Positions 8,253 to 17,092 of a DNA stretch of 51,293 bases are shown here, in pieces; the first letter of the stretch is position 1, and each line of letters starts with the position of its first letter. The DNA comes from Myxococcales bacterium (GTDB lineage Bacteria > Myxococcota_A > Polyangia > Haliangiales > Haliangiaceae), in assembly GCA_028287115.1 (NCBI GenBank), contig JAQBQF010000310.1, positions 1 through 51,293 of the forward strand, written 5' to 3'. The position numbers and the translations under genes are program-made. The notes beneath the pieces are model-generated. The model saw only the letters and a program-made list of their open reading frames with translations, searched no databases and had not been told where the DNA came from.

Positions 8253-9578
8253 ATGCCTCTGCTCCGTATTCTGCTTGCAGCGACGCATGTGTCCTTGATC
8301 GCGGGTTGTGGTGACAACCTGCCTGGACCCGCGACCAGTGGTTCACGGCTCGCATTCCAGAAATTCGTCTATGAGGGCGGCGCCGTCCAACTCGATCGCA
8401 CGGTGCTGCACGACCTCGAGCGCAGCGAGGAGTGTTCGCCGCAGCGGTGGGCTGATGGCGCGCGCTATTGCACGCCCGCTGCGGGAGAGATGGTGTACGT
8501 CGATGATCAATGTCTAACCGAGGTCGCGCGAGTCCCGCAAGGCACGACGATCCGGTACGCGGCCACCCTCTGGAACGACGTACTCATTGCGAGCCTTCGC
8601 CCGCTTGGCAACCCCCTTGGCGGCGTCCCACCACGTGCCACTTGGAAGTTGGATCACGGTCTGTGTGTTCTGAAACAGGAGTCCGGAGCGGGCAGCTACT
8701 TCCAGGTGGGTGAGGAGATCACGAGCGATGCGTTCGTGCGCATCGAGCGGACCGCGCCCTTTGGGACGTCACGGTTGCAGCTAGTCCAAGACACGAGTGC
8801 CGACGGCATGGTGTTGCCCGTCGCTTTCCACGACCAACAACTCGGGCTTGAGTGCGCGCCGCAGGCTCGTCCAGACGCGGCGACAAGTGATTGCCATCCG
8901 ATCGCAGCAGAACTGGCGACGTATTCCGCTGACGCAGCGTGCACTGTGCCAGTCGCGGCGATCTCACCATCGATACCGACCGATGCTATCGAAGCCGTCA
9001 TCGATGGCTGTGCGCGATATTTCGCGATCGGAAACGAGATCGATTCGACGATGCTGTGGGCGGCGCGAGGCTGCTTCGCCGTGGTCGCGCCACCGGATCG
9101 GCGGTACTTCGAGGCTGCGAACGAGCTCGCTCTCCCTCGGATCCCGAGAATCATTTCCGATGGCGACCGAGTACGGTTGATCACGCTTGGCGATGAGGAG
9201 CTGCATTTCGTGGACACCCTCGTCCATGACGAGCAGCTCGGAGTCGATTGCGTTCCGACCATGCGCGATGTGCTGCGATGCATGCCACCGGTGATCCCCC
9301 CGGGGTACGTCGTGCCGAATTTCACGGATAGTCAGTGCACGATTTCGATCGACATCGCTTGGCTGCCGTCCGACTGCAACGCCTCGAGTGCGTCGTACAC
9401 GACAGGCGCCAACGGGTTCTGGCGCCACATCGCTGGACCGCATCTCGCGCCCCTATACACGCGCCAACTGGATGGAAACTGCCAGCTCGCACCGCTAGTC
9501 CAGGGAAGGCTTCCCCACGCTGTCGGCTACCAGCTCCCAGACGACATGTTCCCGACCGTGTCCGCCCACACACCGTGA
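8253..9578 (+). CDS. Lipoprotein with a threefold cysteine-containing internal repeat
   Basis: The ATG at 8253 gives a lipoprotein signal peptide with lipobox LIAGC followed by GDN; the frame extends 11 codons further upstream but without a signal sequence. The mature part of about 420 residues contains three copies of one pattern: HD, then C-x-P, then 10-15 residues to a second C-P, then an Asp and a Cys-Thr or Cys-Leu about 15 residues later. Examples begin HDLERSEECSP, HDQQLGLECAP and HDEQLGVDCVP. The cysteines are probably disulphide-bonded in an exported protein. I do not recognise a characterised family. It sits between the transposase element and another lipoprotein gene on the same strand. 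Confidence 0.75.
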   Translation: MPLLRILLAATHVSLIAGCGDNLPGPATSGSRLAFQKFVYEGGAVQLDRTVLHDLERSEECSPQRWADGARYCTPAAGEMVYVDDQCLTEVARVPQGTTIRYAATLWNDVLIASLRPLGNPLGGVPPRATWKLDHGLCVLKQESGAGSYFQVGEEITSDAFVRIERTAPFGTSRLQLVQDTSADGMVLPVAFHDQQLGLECAPQARPDAATSDCHPIAAELATYSADAACTVPVAAISPSIPTDAIEAVIDGCARYFAIGNEIDSTMLWAARGCFAVVAPPDRRYFEAANELALPRIPRIISDGDRVRLITLGDEELHFVDTLVHDEQLGVDCVPTMRDVLRCMPPVIPPGYVVPNFTDSQCTISIDIAWLPSDCNASSASYTTGANGFWRHIAGPHLAPLYTRQLDGNCQLAPLVQGRLPHAVGYQLPDDMFPTVSAHTP

Positions 9579-9715
9579 CGCTATCGTTTCGTCCACTCGG
9601 CGCCGGGAGATGCAGTGTCGCCAATCGATGAGAAGTGAACATCGCACTGCGACACCGGCTTCGTTCTTGATTTTCAGACTTGTCAGGATCGTCGCTATGG
9701 CAGAGTGATCAGGCC

Positions 9716-10984
9716 ATGAAATGCGCGGTTGCCATGCTGTTCGTTGCGGTTGCGGCCTGCGGCGACAATACCCACGCCGTGCAAGTCGATCTGACGCTTG
9801 GCTCGGCGGATCTGATCCTATTTCGCGATGGTGTGGGTCCATGGCAGAGCCCCGACCAAATCGTGCCAGGTTCCTACGCGCTGCAGGTTGCCGACGACTT
9901 CGAGCTCGTTGCCGTGTTCGCCTGGGGCGATGGATCGTTCTACGCCGAAGAGCTCGCGGCCACGTACAGCGAGGGGAGCCACTGGGTTGTCATTGCATCT
10001 AGCCAGTTTGGTGGGCTCGTCGCCGGGAAGACTAGACCCGCTTCGTTCTTCGATGTTCCGTGCTCGTACCTGCCGCGTACTGGGACGGTGAAGGTAACGG
10101 GGACGATGAATCAACCAGGCGATGTCGCCATGGGAGCGTCTTGCAAACGCTCCGCGTCTGCGCCGTGGTCATTCTCGCTTGATGTTCCGACCGGAGTGCA
10201 CGACCTGATCGCAACGGGGTCGCTCGGGGCGAACGGGAAGCGAGTTTCAATCGTGCGTGCACAACTGATCGATGCACCGACGACCGTGCCAAACGTCGAT
10301 CTGACCGTCGCGGGAATTGCTTTGACGCCAACTCCCATCGCTGTTGCGAACAGCGATGGCGACGGGGCCACCGTCGACGTGACGCTCTCCACGACAACAG
10401 ATGAGGCGACGCTGTCGAGGAGCTTCGGCACCCTTTCTGCGCATCACACGATCGACGCATGGCTCGCACCGATGGCCAACCTGCAACCGACGGATCAGCA
10501 GCTCCTGGAGGTTCATTCTCCTGGGGGCTTGAACGCGAATCCCGACCGGTCAGCACGTGTCAGCTTCACCGGCAACCAGACGGTATTCGACCTCCTGCCA
10601 CCGCCTCATCCGACCTTCAGCGTGGAAACCAATGTCGAGGTTGCGAGTTGGAGCTCTTGGTTGGATCGATATAGCTATGTTGATTTTGTGGTCGACGGGG
10701 CGGACCCGAACCAACAAGCCACCACCGTGCAACAGGTGACTGCGTCGAAGGGCTGGATCGAAGCGCATCACACCAACCGCCTATCGTTCGATACGAGCAT
10801 TCCCGGATATCTGCCGGCGTGGACGATCGATCGAACCAAGACCTACGCCCGCTTCTTCGGCGTGAGGAATGACTCGACGGACGTCACGTACATGACGACG
10901 CAACGAGAGAGCGTCGCTGGATCGGCGGTTCGAACGCTTCACACCGAGACTCCCGAACCCCGGATTCTTCGATCACGGATGTGA
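9716..10984 (+). CDS. Exported lipoprotein of unknown function
   Basis: The ATG at 9716 begins MKCAVAMLFVAVAACGDN, a lipoprotein signal with lipobox VAAC; codons upstream in the same frame encode no signal sequence. The 422-residue product is rich in Thr, Val, Asp and aromatic residues and looks all-beta, with a repeated pattern of Val-x-Val strands that suggests several Ig-like domains. No catalytic motif was seen. It lies 137 bases after a second lipoprotein gene and converges with pcm, 10 bases apart, with no terminator visible in the gap. Confidence 0.7.
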   Translation: MKCAVAMLFVAVAACGDNTHAVQVDLTLGSADLILFRDGVGPWQSPDQIVPGSYALQVADDFELVAVFAWGDGSFYAEELAATYSEGSHWVVIASSQFGGLVAGKTRPASFFDVPCSYLPRTGTVKVTGTMNQPGDVAMGASCKRSASAPWSFSLDVPTGVHDLIATGSLGANGKRVSIVRAQLIDAPTTVPNVDLTVAGIALTPTPIAVANSDGDGATVDVTLSTTTDEATLSRSFGTLSAHHTIDAWLAPMANLQPTDQQLLEVHSPGGLNANPDRSARVSFTGNQTVFDLLPPPHPTFSVETNVEVASWSSWLDRYSYVDFVVDGADPNQQATTVQQVTASKGWIEAHHTNRLSFDTSIPGYLPAWTIDRTKTYARFFGVRNDSTDVTYMTTQRESVAGSAVRTLHTETPEPRILRSRM

Positions 10985-10994
10985 TCGCGCTGGC

Positions 10995-11720
10995 TCAGCG
11001 GACCGGAATCTGCTCGGGCCAGCCTTCGACGCCGACGAGCGGCACGAACCGAACGTCGCCGAGATCTTCTTCGACGAATGTGTGCTCGTCACGGCGCGTG
11101 ATGCGCACGAGGCGCTGGTCGTCTACTTCGCCCGTCGGTAGCACCATGCGGCCGCCGATCGTGAGCTGATCGAGCAGCGATTGCGGGGGGCGAGGCGCAC
11201 CCGCGGCGACCGCGATCGCTTCGTAGAGTGCGGCAGCGGGCCAGCCGAGCGACCCATCGCCGTGATGAACGTGGATATTGTGAAAGCCGAGGCGCTCGAG
11301 CCGCACTGCCGCGTGAGCTGCGAGGTCCTCGATGCGCTCGACCGTATGAACCTCGCGCGCGAGGCAGCTCAAGATCGCTGCGGCGTAACCGGAGCCGGTA
11401 CCGATCTCGAGCACGCGCTCGTGCCCATGAAGAGCAAGCGCCTGCACCGTCATCGCGACGACGTACGGCTGGGAGATCGTCTGGCCAAAGCCGATCGGTA
11501 GTGGCGAGTCGTCGTACGCGCGGCCTTCGGTGGTCGGAATCACGAACTGTTCGCGCGGCACCGTGCCGAATGCGGCGAGCACCTGCGGATCGATGATGTC
11601 TCGCCGCCGGAGCTGCTCCGAAACCATCCTTTGGCGTTTGTCGTGCGCGGTCATCTCGCCCTGGCCCGCATTCAGAATGTGCATGATCGCGCGCGGAATC
11701 AATCGCAGAAGTCCCGTCAT
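10995..11720 (-). CDS. pcm: Protein-L-isoaspartate O-methyltransferase
   Basis: The enzyme transfers a methyl group from S-adenosylmethionine to isoaspartyl residues of damaged proteins, starting their repair. The signature DSPLPIGFGQTISQPYVVA and the AdoMet motif VLEIGTGSGYAAAIL are both present, as is the C-terminal GRMVLPTGE region. The ATG at 11720 overlaps the crcB stop (ATGA), which supports coupled translation and a 241-residue product. This leaves an N-terminal extension of about 22 residues; an internal ATG at 11654 would give a length nearer the family norm. It is the last gene of a leftward unit with crcB and a universal stress protein, a plausible stress-protection set. Confidence 0.9.
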   Translation of the reverse strand: MTGLLRLIPRAIMHILNAGQGEMTAHDKRQRMVSEQLRRRDIIDPQVLAAFGTVPREQFVIPTTEGRAYDDSPLPIGFGQTISQPYVVAMTVQALALHGHERVLEIGTGSGYAAAILSCLAREVHTVERIEDLAAHAAVRLERLGFHNIHVHHGDGSLGWPAAALYEAIAVAAGAPRPPQSLLDQLTIGGRMVLPTGEVDDQRLVRITRRDEHTFVEEDLGDVRFVPLVGVEGWPEQIPVR

Positions 11721-12097
11721 CCCGTGAGACGCCGCGCCACCCAGAGGCCTGCCAGCCCGGCGAAGATGCAACTCACGAGCGTGACAGCGATGTTGATCAG
11801 CGCTTTTCCCGACGAGCCGGTCGTTGCGAGTGTGGTCGTCTCGTAATTGAAGCTCGAATAAGTTGTGAGGCCGCCCATGAATCCCGTCGTCAGTGCTAAC
11901 CGCAGATTCGGCGGAAAGCTCGCGATACGAAGCGAAAGCTCCAACACCAACGCGATCAGGAATGATCCGATCACGTTCACGATCAGCGTCCCGTACGGGA
12001 ACGCCTGATCGAGGCGCTGCGCTGCCCACAGGCCGATCAAATAGCGGACGACGCACCCGAGCCCACCGGCAGCGAAGACGATGAGAACCCGCTCCAT
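11717..12097 (-). CDS. crcB: Fluoride ion channel CrcB/FluC
   Basis: The 126-residue membrane protein has four hydrophobic segments and the family motifs GGLGCVVRYLIG near the N-terminus, GTLIVNVIGSFLIA in the second helix and GFMGGLTTYSSFNYE in the third. FluC proteins form dual-topology dimers that export fluoride. The stop codon overlaps the pcm start, and the gene begins 31 bases after the universal stress protein gene. The short upstream gap leaves no room for a fluoride riboswitch, and none was seen. Confidence 0.93.
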   Translation of the reverse strand: MERVLIVFAAGGLGCVVRYLIGLWAAQRLDQAFPYGTLIVNVIGSFLIALVLELSLRIASFPPNLRLALTTGFMGGLTTYSSFNYETTTLATTGSSGKALINIAVTLVSCIFAGLAGLWVARRLTG

Positions 12098-12128
12098 CTA
12101 GCGACGCTCACCCCCGCTCGGCGTGAAG

Positions 12129-12602
12129 TCAAGCCGCGACCTCGTTATGACCGGGATGCACGGTCGTGTGAACGCGAACGGTGAGCACCGGGCAGGGCGC
12201 GGTGCGGACGACGGATTCGGTGACGCTGCCGAGCAGCGCTCGCGAGACGCCTCGTCGACCGTGCGTGCTCATGACGATCATATCGACTGCGAGATCTCTT
12301 GCGGTCTGGTTGATCACGTCGCGCGCGTCACCGGTTCGCAGGAGGACCTCGCCGAACTTGGCGTCGCAACGTTTGCGCTCGGCCAGCCTGTCCATCGCGT
12401 TCTGGTTGTCCTCGATGAGCGAGTCGATCACCGAGCTCGTCAGCGCAATACCGAGCTCCGGGACGCCGAGCGCGGGAACCCCGATCACGTTCAGCAGGTG
12501 AATCGTTGCCTCGAACTTTCGCGCGAGCTCACAGGCAAAATCGAGCGCCTCTTCGGCGCCTTCGCTAAGGTCCGTGGGTACGAGGATGTTCTTCGGCAGC
12601 AT
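12129..12602 (-). CDS. Universal stress protein, UspA family
   Basis: A single Usp domain of 157 residues is present. It opens with KNILVPTDLSEGAEEAL and ends with the ATP-binding pattern HGRRGVSRALLGSVTESVV before PVLTV. The G-x2-G-x9-G-S/T arrangement implies an ATP-binding member. It is first in the leftward unit with crcB and pcm. Its upstream region is shared with the divergent sensor kinase, and the dyad at 12722-12747 lies about 120 bases before its start, so the two-component system could also control it (inference). Confidence 0.9.
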   Translation of the reverse strand: MLPKNILVPTDLSEGAEEALDFACELARKFEATIHLLNVIGVPALGVPELGIALTSSVIDSLIEDNQNAMDRLAERKRCDAKFGEVLLRTGDARDVINQTARDLAVDMIVMSTHGRRGVSRALLGSVTESVVRTAPCPVLTVRVHTTVHPGHNEVAA

Positions 12603-12721
12603 CGTGACGATGAACTTTCACGATCCGGGCCACCGCTCATAACGGTTTCTTCACGGTTTTTGCGACTCCGCCATGTTCGGATGCACCGCGGTGCGAGCGC
12701 ACGTTGTCGTCGGAGAGCACA

Positions 12722-12747
12722 GGGGCAAATTGCCCCAGCGGGGCATA
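12722..12747. promoter_or_regulatory. Triple half-site dyad between uspA-like gene and sensor kinase
   Basis: GGGGCAA-A-TTGCCCC (12722-12736) is a perfect 7-1-7 inverted repeat. It shares its right arm with a second dyad, ATTGCCCC-AGC-GGGGCATA (12729-12747). The same 8-3-8 arrangement recurs at 16353-16371, before the Ala/Lys-rich protein genes. Its position upstream of the kinase gene suggests a binding site for the NtrC-type regulator encoded next to it. A GG-N10-GC pair occurs downstream but matches sigma-54 consensus poorly. Confidence 0.5.
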
Positions 12748-12886
12748 CCGCCTCTCGTGCGCACGACGCGGTTGCCGCGACGCTTCGCGGCTGCAGGCGC
12801 GGCGATCTTCGAGGAGTCCTACTGAGATGGCGGGCGGATTCATCGGACCCGTCACGTATGCCGATCGGGTAGAACTCTTCGGGGGA

Positions 12887-14341
12887 ATGCGGCTTACTCG
12901 AAAGTTCATCGCAGCGCTCGTGATCGGCGTGGCCCTGGTCGCGCTGGTCCAGGGTTTCTTCGACTATCGGCGGCAACGAGACGCGTTCGATCAGCAAATG
13001 CGCGCCGAGGCGACAGCGCTCGGGCGCGCGCTCGCGCGCGGCGTTGCAGAAGTCTGGTCGCGCGACGGCGAGGCCGCAGCTCGCGAATTCCTCCTGATGG
13101 CCTCGAGCCGCAGCGAGCACATCACCGCGCGGTGGACGTGGCTCGATTCGACGATTCGCGATGTCCCGAAGGCGCCGCGCGAAGCACTCGCGCCACTCGC
13201 GAAAGGGGAGGTCGTCGTCGTCAAAGACCTGACGACGAACCGCCTGCTGACCTACATCCTGGTCCATGTTCCGGAGCCGCGCGAGGGTGCGATCGAGATC
13301 GCGCAGCCACTCGGCGAGCTCGACAAGTACACGAGCGATTCGCTCCGCAACGAGATCGTCGGATCGTCCGCCGAGGTGATCCTTGCCGCGGCGCTCGCGC
13401 TCGTGCTCGGCGTGTTGTTCATCGGACGGCCGATCTCGCGGCTCGCCGAGAAGGCGCGACGCGTCGGCACCGTCGATCTTACCGGCCCGCTCCGGCTCGT
13501 GCTGCGCGACGAGCTCGGCGAGCTCGCGAACGAGATCAACCTGATGTGCGAGCGGCTCGCAGAAGAGAAGACGGCGCGCGAGTCAGCGATGGCGCAGCTG
13601 CGGCACGCAGATCGTCTGACGACGGTCGGCAAGCTCGCCTCGGGACTCGCCCACGAGCTCGGCACGCCGCTCAACGTAGTTCAGGGTCGCGCGCGCCTGA
13701 TCCGCGATCATGAAGTCGACGGCGCGGAAGCGGTCGATTCCGCTCGCATCGTGATCGAGCAAGCGGAGCGAATGACGGCGCTGATTCGTCAGCTGCTCGA
13801 CTTCGCGCGGCCGCGCGCACTCCAGAAAGCGACGGTTCATGTGACGAGCCTCGCGGCGCGCGTGTGCGAGCTCGTCGCGACGATCGCGCGCAAGTCGAAC
13901 GTGATTGTCAAGGCGCCGCAGCCCGACGACTAGCTCGAAGTCGAAGCCGATGACGTCCAGCTGCACCAGGTGCTCACGAACCTCGTCGTCAACGCGATCC
14001 ACGCGATGCCAGACGGGGGCACGGTCGAGATCTCGACGCGCCATGCCGAGCAGGTCCCGCCGCCATACGTCGAAGGTGGCACATCGTCATGGATGGCCAT
14101 CGAAGTGCGCGACACTGGCGTCGGTATGGACGACGCGACACGCGAACGAATCTTCGAACCGTTCTTCACGACCAAGCAAGTCGGCGAAGGCACCGGCCTG
14201 GGCCTCAGCGTCACCTGGGGCATCGTGCGCGAGCACCATGGCTGGATCGACGTGCAGTCGACGCTCGGCCACGGCTCGACGTTCACGGTCTATCTGCCGA
14301 TCGACACTTTGGTGGCACCCGCGCTGGCAGGTGTCGCGTGA
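12887..14341 (+). pseudogene. NtrB-type sensor histidine kinase interrupted by an in-frame amber codon
   Basis: From the ATG at 12887 (after GGGGG) the frame encodes a transmembrane helix (8-25), a periplasmic sensor of about 135 residues, a second helix (161-180), a HAMP-like linker and a dimerisation domain with His256 in SGLAHELGTPLNV. A TAG at 13931-13933 ends this frame after 348 residues. The same frame then resumes without any shift: LEVEADDVQLHQVLTNLVVNAIHAM (N box), DTGVGMDD, FEPFFTTKQ and GTGLGLSVTW, ending with TGA at 14339. The full protein would have about 484 residues. Candidates are a nonsense mutation, a base error, amber readthrough, or two proteins, with a GTG at 13970 able to start the ATPase part. 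The rest of the frame shows no decay, so the change is recent or tolerated. Its stop overlaps the regulator start. Confidence 0.8.
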
Positions 14342-15702
14342 AGATCTTCGTTGTCGATGACGAGCGCGAGATGGTCGATCTCGTCGCACTCGGCCTCAAG
14401 AAGCGCGGGTTTTCCGTCGTGCCATTCAACACCGGTCACGAAGCCCTCGCGGCGCTCACCGAGCACGATGTCGACGTGGTCGTCACCGATCTCAACATGA
14501 AGGGGATGACCGGCCTCGAGCTGTGCCAGAAGATCGTCGCGGATCGTCCGGATCTTCCGGTCGTCGTGCTTACCGCGTTCGGCAGCTTCGAGACCGCCGT
14601 CGGTGCGATTCGCGCCGGTGCGTATGACTTCGTCACGAAACCGGTCGAGATCGAAGCGCTCGCGATCTCGATCCGCCGCGCCGGCGAGCATCGTCAACTC
14701 CGCGGTGAGGTCAAACGTCTTCGTGAGGTCGTCGCGAACACCCGCGGGCGCGGCGATCTGATCGGAGCCAGTCCTGCGATGCAGCAGGTCTATCAGCTCA
14801 TCGATCAAGTGAGCGCGACCGACGCGACGGTGCTGATCACCGGCGAGAGCGGCACCGGCAAGGAAGTCGTCGCGACCGAGATCCACAAGCGATCGCGCCG
14901 CAAAGACGCGCCGTTCGTCGCGATCAACTGTGCGGCCGTGCCGGAAGCGCTGCTCGAGAGCGAGCTGTTCGGTCACGCGAAGGGCGCGTTCACCGACGCC
15001 AAGCAGAGCCGCCAGGGTCTGTTTCAGCAAGCGAGCTCCGGCTCGCTGTTCCTCGACGAGATCGGCGAGATGTCGCTCGCGCTCCAGCCGAAGCTGCTCC
15101 GCGCGATTCAGGAACGCAAGGTGAGGCCGGTCGGCGCCGAATCCGAGATCACCGTCGATGTGCGTCTGATCGCCGCGACGAACCGCGACCTCGAAGACAT
15201 GGTCGAGGACAAACGATTTCGCGAGGATCTCTACTACCGGATCAACGTGATCCACATTCCGTTGCCGCCGTTGCGTGCACGCGGCGGCGGCGACGTGTTG
15301 CTCCTCGCGCAACACATGCTGCGGCACTACGCGACCGTGTTTGACAAGAAGGTCGTCGGTCTCTCGCCCGCGGCGGCGGAGAGACTCATGGGGTACGAGT
15401 GGCCGGGAAATGTCCGCGAGCTTGGCAATTGTCTCGAGCGAGCGGTCGCGCTCGCGCATTTCGAGGAGATACAGGTGGAAGACTTGCCCGATAAGATTCG
15501 TAATCAGCAAACCCGTCGGTCGACCTCCCTCAGCGGCAACGAGCTACCGGAGCTCTTGACCCTTGAAGAAGTCGAGCGTCGCCACGTGCTCCGCGTCCTC
15601 GAGGCGTGTCACGGCAACCGAACCGACGCCGCCAAGATCCTTGGCCTCGATCGAAAGACGCTGTACCGGAAGCTCCTTCGGTGGGGCGTCAGCGACGAGT
15701 AG
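14338..15702 (+). CDS. NtrC-family sigma-54-dependent response regulator
   Basis: The GTG at 14338 overlaps the kinase TGA (GTGA), giving 454 residues. The receiver domain (about 1-120) has the acidic pair in VVDDE, phospho-acceptor Asp51 in VTDLNM and the conserved Lys in TKPVE. The AAA+ domain (about 140-370) has Walker A GESGTGKE, the sigma-54 contact loop as GAFTDA, Walker B LFLDEIGEM and the arginine-finger region FREDLYYRIN. The C-terminal Fis-type helix-turn-helix reads NRTDAAKILGLDRKTLYRKL. It should activate sigma-54 promoters from upstream dyads. The 19-bp dyads at 12729 and 16353, with a sigma-54-like promoter at 16420, are the natural candidates. The architecture resembles ZraR/AtoC-type pairs. 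Confidence 0.95.
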   Translation: MKIFVVDDEREMVDLVALGLKKRGFSVVPFNTGHEALAALTEHDVDVVVTDLNMKGMTGLELCQKIVADRPDLPVVVLTAFGSFETAVGAIRAGAYDFVTKPVEIEALAISIRRAGEHRQLRGEVKRLREVVANTRGRGDLIGASPAMQQVYQLIDQVSATDATVLITGESGTGKEVVATEIHKRSRRKDAPFVAINCAAVPEALLESELFGHAKGAFTDAKQSRQGLFQQASSGSLFLDEIGEMSLALQPKLLRAIQERKVRPVGAESEITVDVRLIAATNRDLEDMVEDKRFREDLYYRINVIHIPLPPLRARGGGDVLLLAQHMLRHYATVFDKKVVGLSPAAAERLMGYEWPGNVRELGNCLERAVALAHFEEIQVEDLPDKIRNQQTRRSTSLSGNELPELLTLEEVERRHVLRVLEACHGNRTDAAKILGLDRKTLYRKLLRWGVSDE

Positions 15703-15780
15703 CGACGGGTCCTGGCCAAACGGGTAGCGAACGTGCGCCGGGCTCCACTCGGCCCGCGCATGCGCTACACCTCTGGGAAC

Positions 15781-16293
15781 ATGTCGCGGTTCGGCATCCG
15801 CGAAGCGACGCTCGAAGACGCTGATGGCATCGCTCGCGCGCATGCCGCGAGCTGGCGCATGAGCTACCGCGGCATCCTGCCGGACTCGATCCTCGATCGG
15901 ATCGATGTCGGTCAACGCGTGACGACGCGGCGACGGATCCTAAAAGATCGCTCGGTGTTTCAGCTCGTCGCGTACGACCTCACCCACGGCGACATCGTCG
16001 GGTTCTGCGATGCGGGCCAGAGCCGGCGTCATGTCCCGTTCGCGGGCGAGCTCTACGCGATCTATCTCGTACAACACGCGAAGCGGCACGGCATTGGCCA
16101 GCAACTGTTCGAGCGCGTCACGATGTGGCTTCGCGCGAATGGGATGGAGTCGATGATCGTCTGGGTGCTCGAGAACAACGCTCACGCGCGCGGGTTCTAC
16201 GAGGCGATGGGTGGCTACGACAAGATCCGCCTTCAGACCGCGGTCGGTGGGTTTCCCGTGGTCGAGCTCGGCTACGTCTGGGACCGGCTGTAG
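15781..16293 (+). CDS. GNAT-family N-acetyltransferase
   Basis: The 170-residue protein starts IREATLEDADGIARAHAASWRMSY. It has the acetyl-CoA loop in AIYLVQHAKRHGIGQQLFERV and a C-terminal strand pattern with ENNAHARGFYEAMGG, typical of GNAT acetyltransferases. The ATG at 15781 was chosen because it puts the conserved N-terminal strand at residue 4; the frame continues 16 codons upstream without conserved sequence. The acceptor substrate is unknown. It lies 78 bases after the response regulator gene on the same strand and before the dyad and promoter of the next operon. Confidence 0.88.
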   Translation: MSRFGIREATLEDADGIARAHAASWRMSYRGILPDSILDRIDVGQRVTTRRRILKDRSVFQLVAYDLTHGDIVGFCDAGQSRRHVPFAGELYAIYLVQHAKRHGIGQQLFERVTMWLRANGMESMIVWVLENNAHARGFYEAMGGYDKIRLQTAVGGFPVVELGYVWDRL

Positions 16294-16352
16294 AACCCCG
16301 GTAGACGCCCGAGAGATGGGCGTTATTCAGCGATTGCCGGCCGGCGCGGCTA

Positions 16353-16371
16353 ATTGCCCCGCGGGGGTAAT
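16353..16371. promoter_or_regulatory. 19-bp dyad, candidate binding site of the NtrC-type regulator
   Basis: ATTGCCCC-GCG-GGGGTAAT has arms that match at 7 of 8 positions with a 3-base spacer. It is the same layout as the dyad at 12729-12747, sharing the left arm exactly. It lies about 50-65 bases upstream of a sigma-54-like promoter, a suitable place for an activator site. Confidence 0.5.
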
Positions 16372-16419
16372 GTGCCTCGACCGGGCGGGTCGCAAGCGGC
16401 CGGAATCACGGGGCGTTAC

Positions 16420-16435
16420 CGGCATGTCAGGTGCA
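16420..16435 (+). promoter_or_regulatory. Candidate sigma-54 promoter
   Basis: CGGCATGTCAGGTGCA contains GG at -24 and GC at -12 with exactly 10 bases between them, and it keeps GGCA and TGC of the consensus TGGCAC-N5-TTGC. It lies 43 bases before the ATG of the Ala/Lys-rich protein gene and downstream of the dyad. The match is good but not perfect, and the site was found by eye. Confidence 0.5.
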
Positions 16436-16478
16436 GAACAGGCCGGGCCGCCGCCAACTTTTAAGGAGCCCCCTGAAC

Positions 16479-17060
16479 ATGAAGACCCTACTTCGCGCAG
16501 CACTCGTCCTCGGAACCCTCAGCACCCCGATGATCGTGCTCGCTGATACTCCTGTCAAAGTCGACGCAAAAGCCGGCGTGAAGGCCGACACCACTGCGAA
16601 GACCACGGATTCGAAGCCCGCCGATGCGAAGGCCGGTGCGGGCGTCAAGGCAGACGCAAAGGTCGACGCGAAGGTCGATGCCAAGCCTGCTGTGGACGCG
16701 AGCGCTAAAGGCACCTCGAAGGTCGGAGGCACCTTGAAGGGCGCCGCGAAGACCACGGCCAAGACGACCGACAAGGCCGCGACGGACACCAAGGCGGACG
16801 CCAAGGCCGGTGCCAAGGCGACCGACAAGGCCGCGACGGACACCAAGGCGGACGTCAAGGCAGATGCAAAGGCCGGCGCGAAGACGACCGAAAAGGTCGG
16901 CACCGACGTCAAGGCTGATGCGAAGGCAGGCGCCAAAGCCGCGCCGAAGACCGATGCAAAGGTCGACGTCAAGGCCGACGCGAAAGCCGGCGTCAAAGCC
17001 GACCCGAAGACCGATGTCAAAGCTGGCGCGAAAGTCGACGCCAAAGCGACCACGAAGTAA
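16479..17060 (+). CDS. Exported Ala/Lys/Asp-rich repeat protein, long form
   Basis: AAGGAG at 16463-16468 precedes the ATG at 16479 by 10 bases, the clearest ribosome binding site in the region. A signal peptide ending in VLADT is followed by about 170 residues of degenerate repeats built from short units such as KADAKAGAK, with Thr- and Pro-containing variants. The mature protein has almost no hydrophobic core and should be an extended, highly charged periplasmic or surface protein, perhaps binding polyanions (inference). The next gene encodes a shorter paralogue. The sigma-54-like promoter and dyad upstream suggest control by the adjacent two-component system. Reverse-strand frames here are mirror images of the repeat and are not genes. 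Confidence 0.8.
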   Translation: MKTLLRAALVLGTLSTPMIVLADTPVKVDAKAGVKADTTAKTTDSKPADAKAGAGVKADAKVDAKVDAKPAVDASAKGTSKVGGTLKGAAKTTAKTTDKAATDTKADAKAGAKATDKAATDTKADVKADAKAGAKTTEKVGTDVKADAKAGAKAAPKTDAKVDVKADAKAGVKADPKTDVKAGAKVDAKATTK

Positions 17061-17092
17061 CAACCCCGAACCAACTCACAAGGAAACCGAAC

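Noticed and set aside
12098..12128. Fluoride riboswitch before crcB
   Set aside because: Only 31 bases separate crcB from the preceding gene, too short for the riboswitch, and its conserved elements are absent.
14290..15510. 406-residue minus-strand frame opposite the NtrC-type regulator
   Set aside because: Composition of an antisense shadow; no start signal or domain.
16427..17074. Minus-strand frame of Ala/Phe/Ser/Val repeats opposite the Ala/Lys-rich gene
   Set aside because: Antisense reading of the KADAK-type codon repeat; the sense strand has a signal peptide and a strong ribosome binding site.
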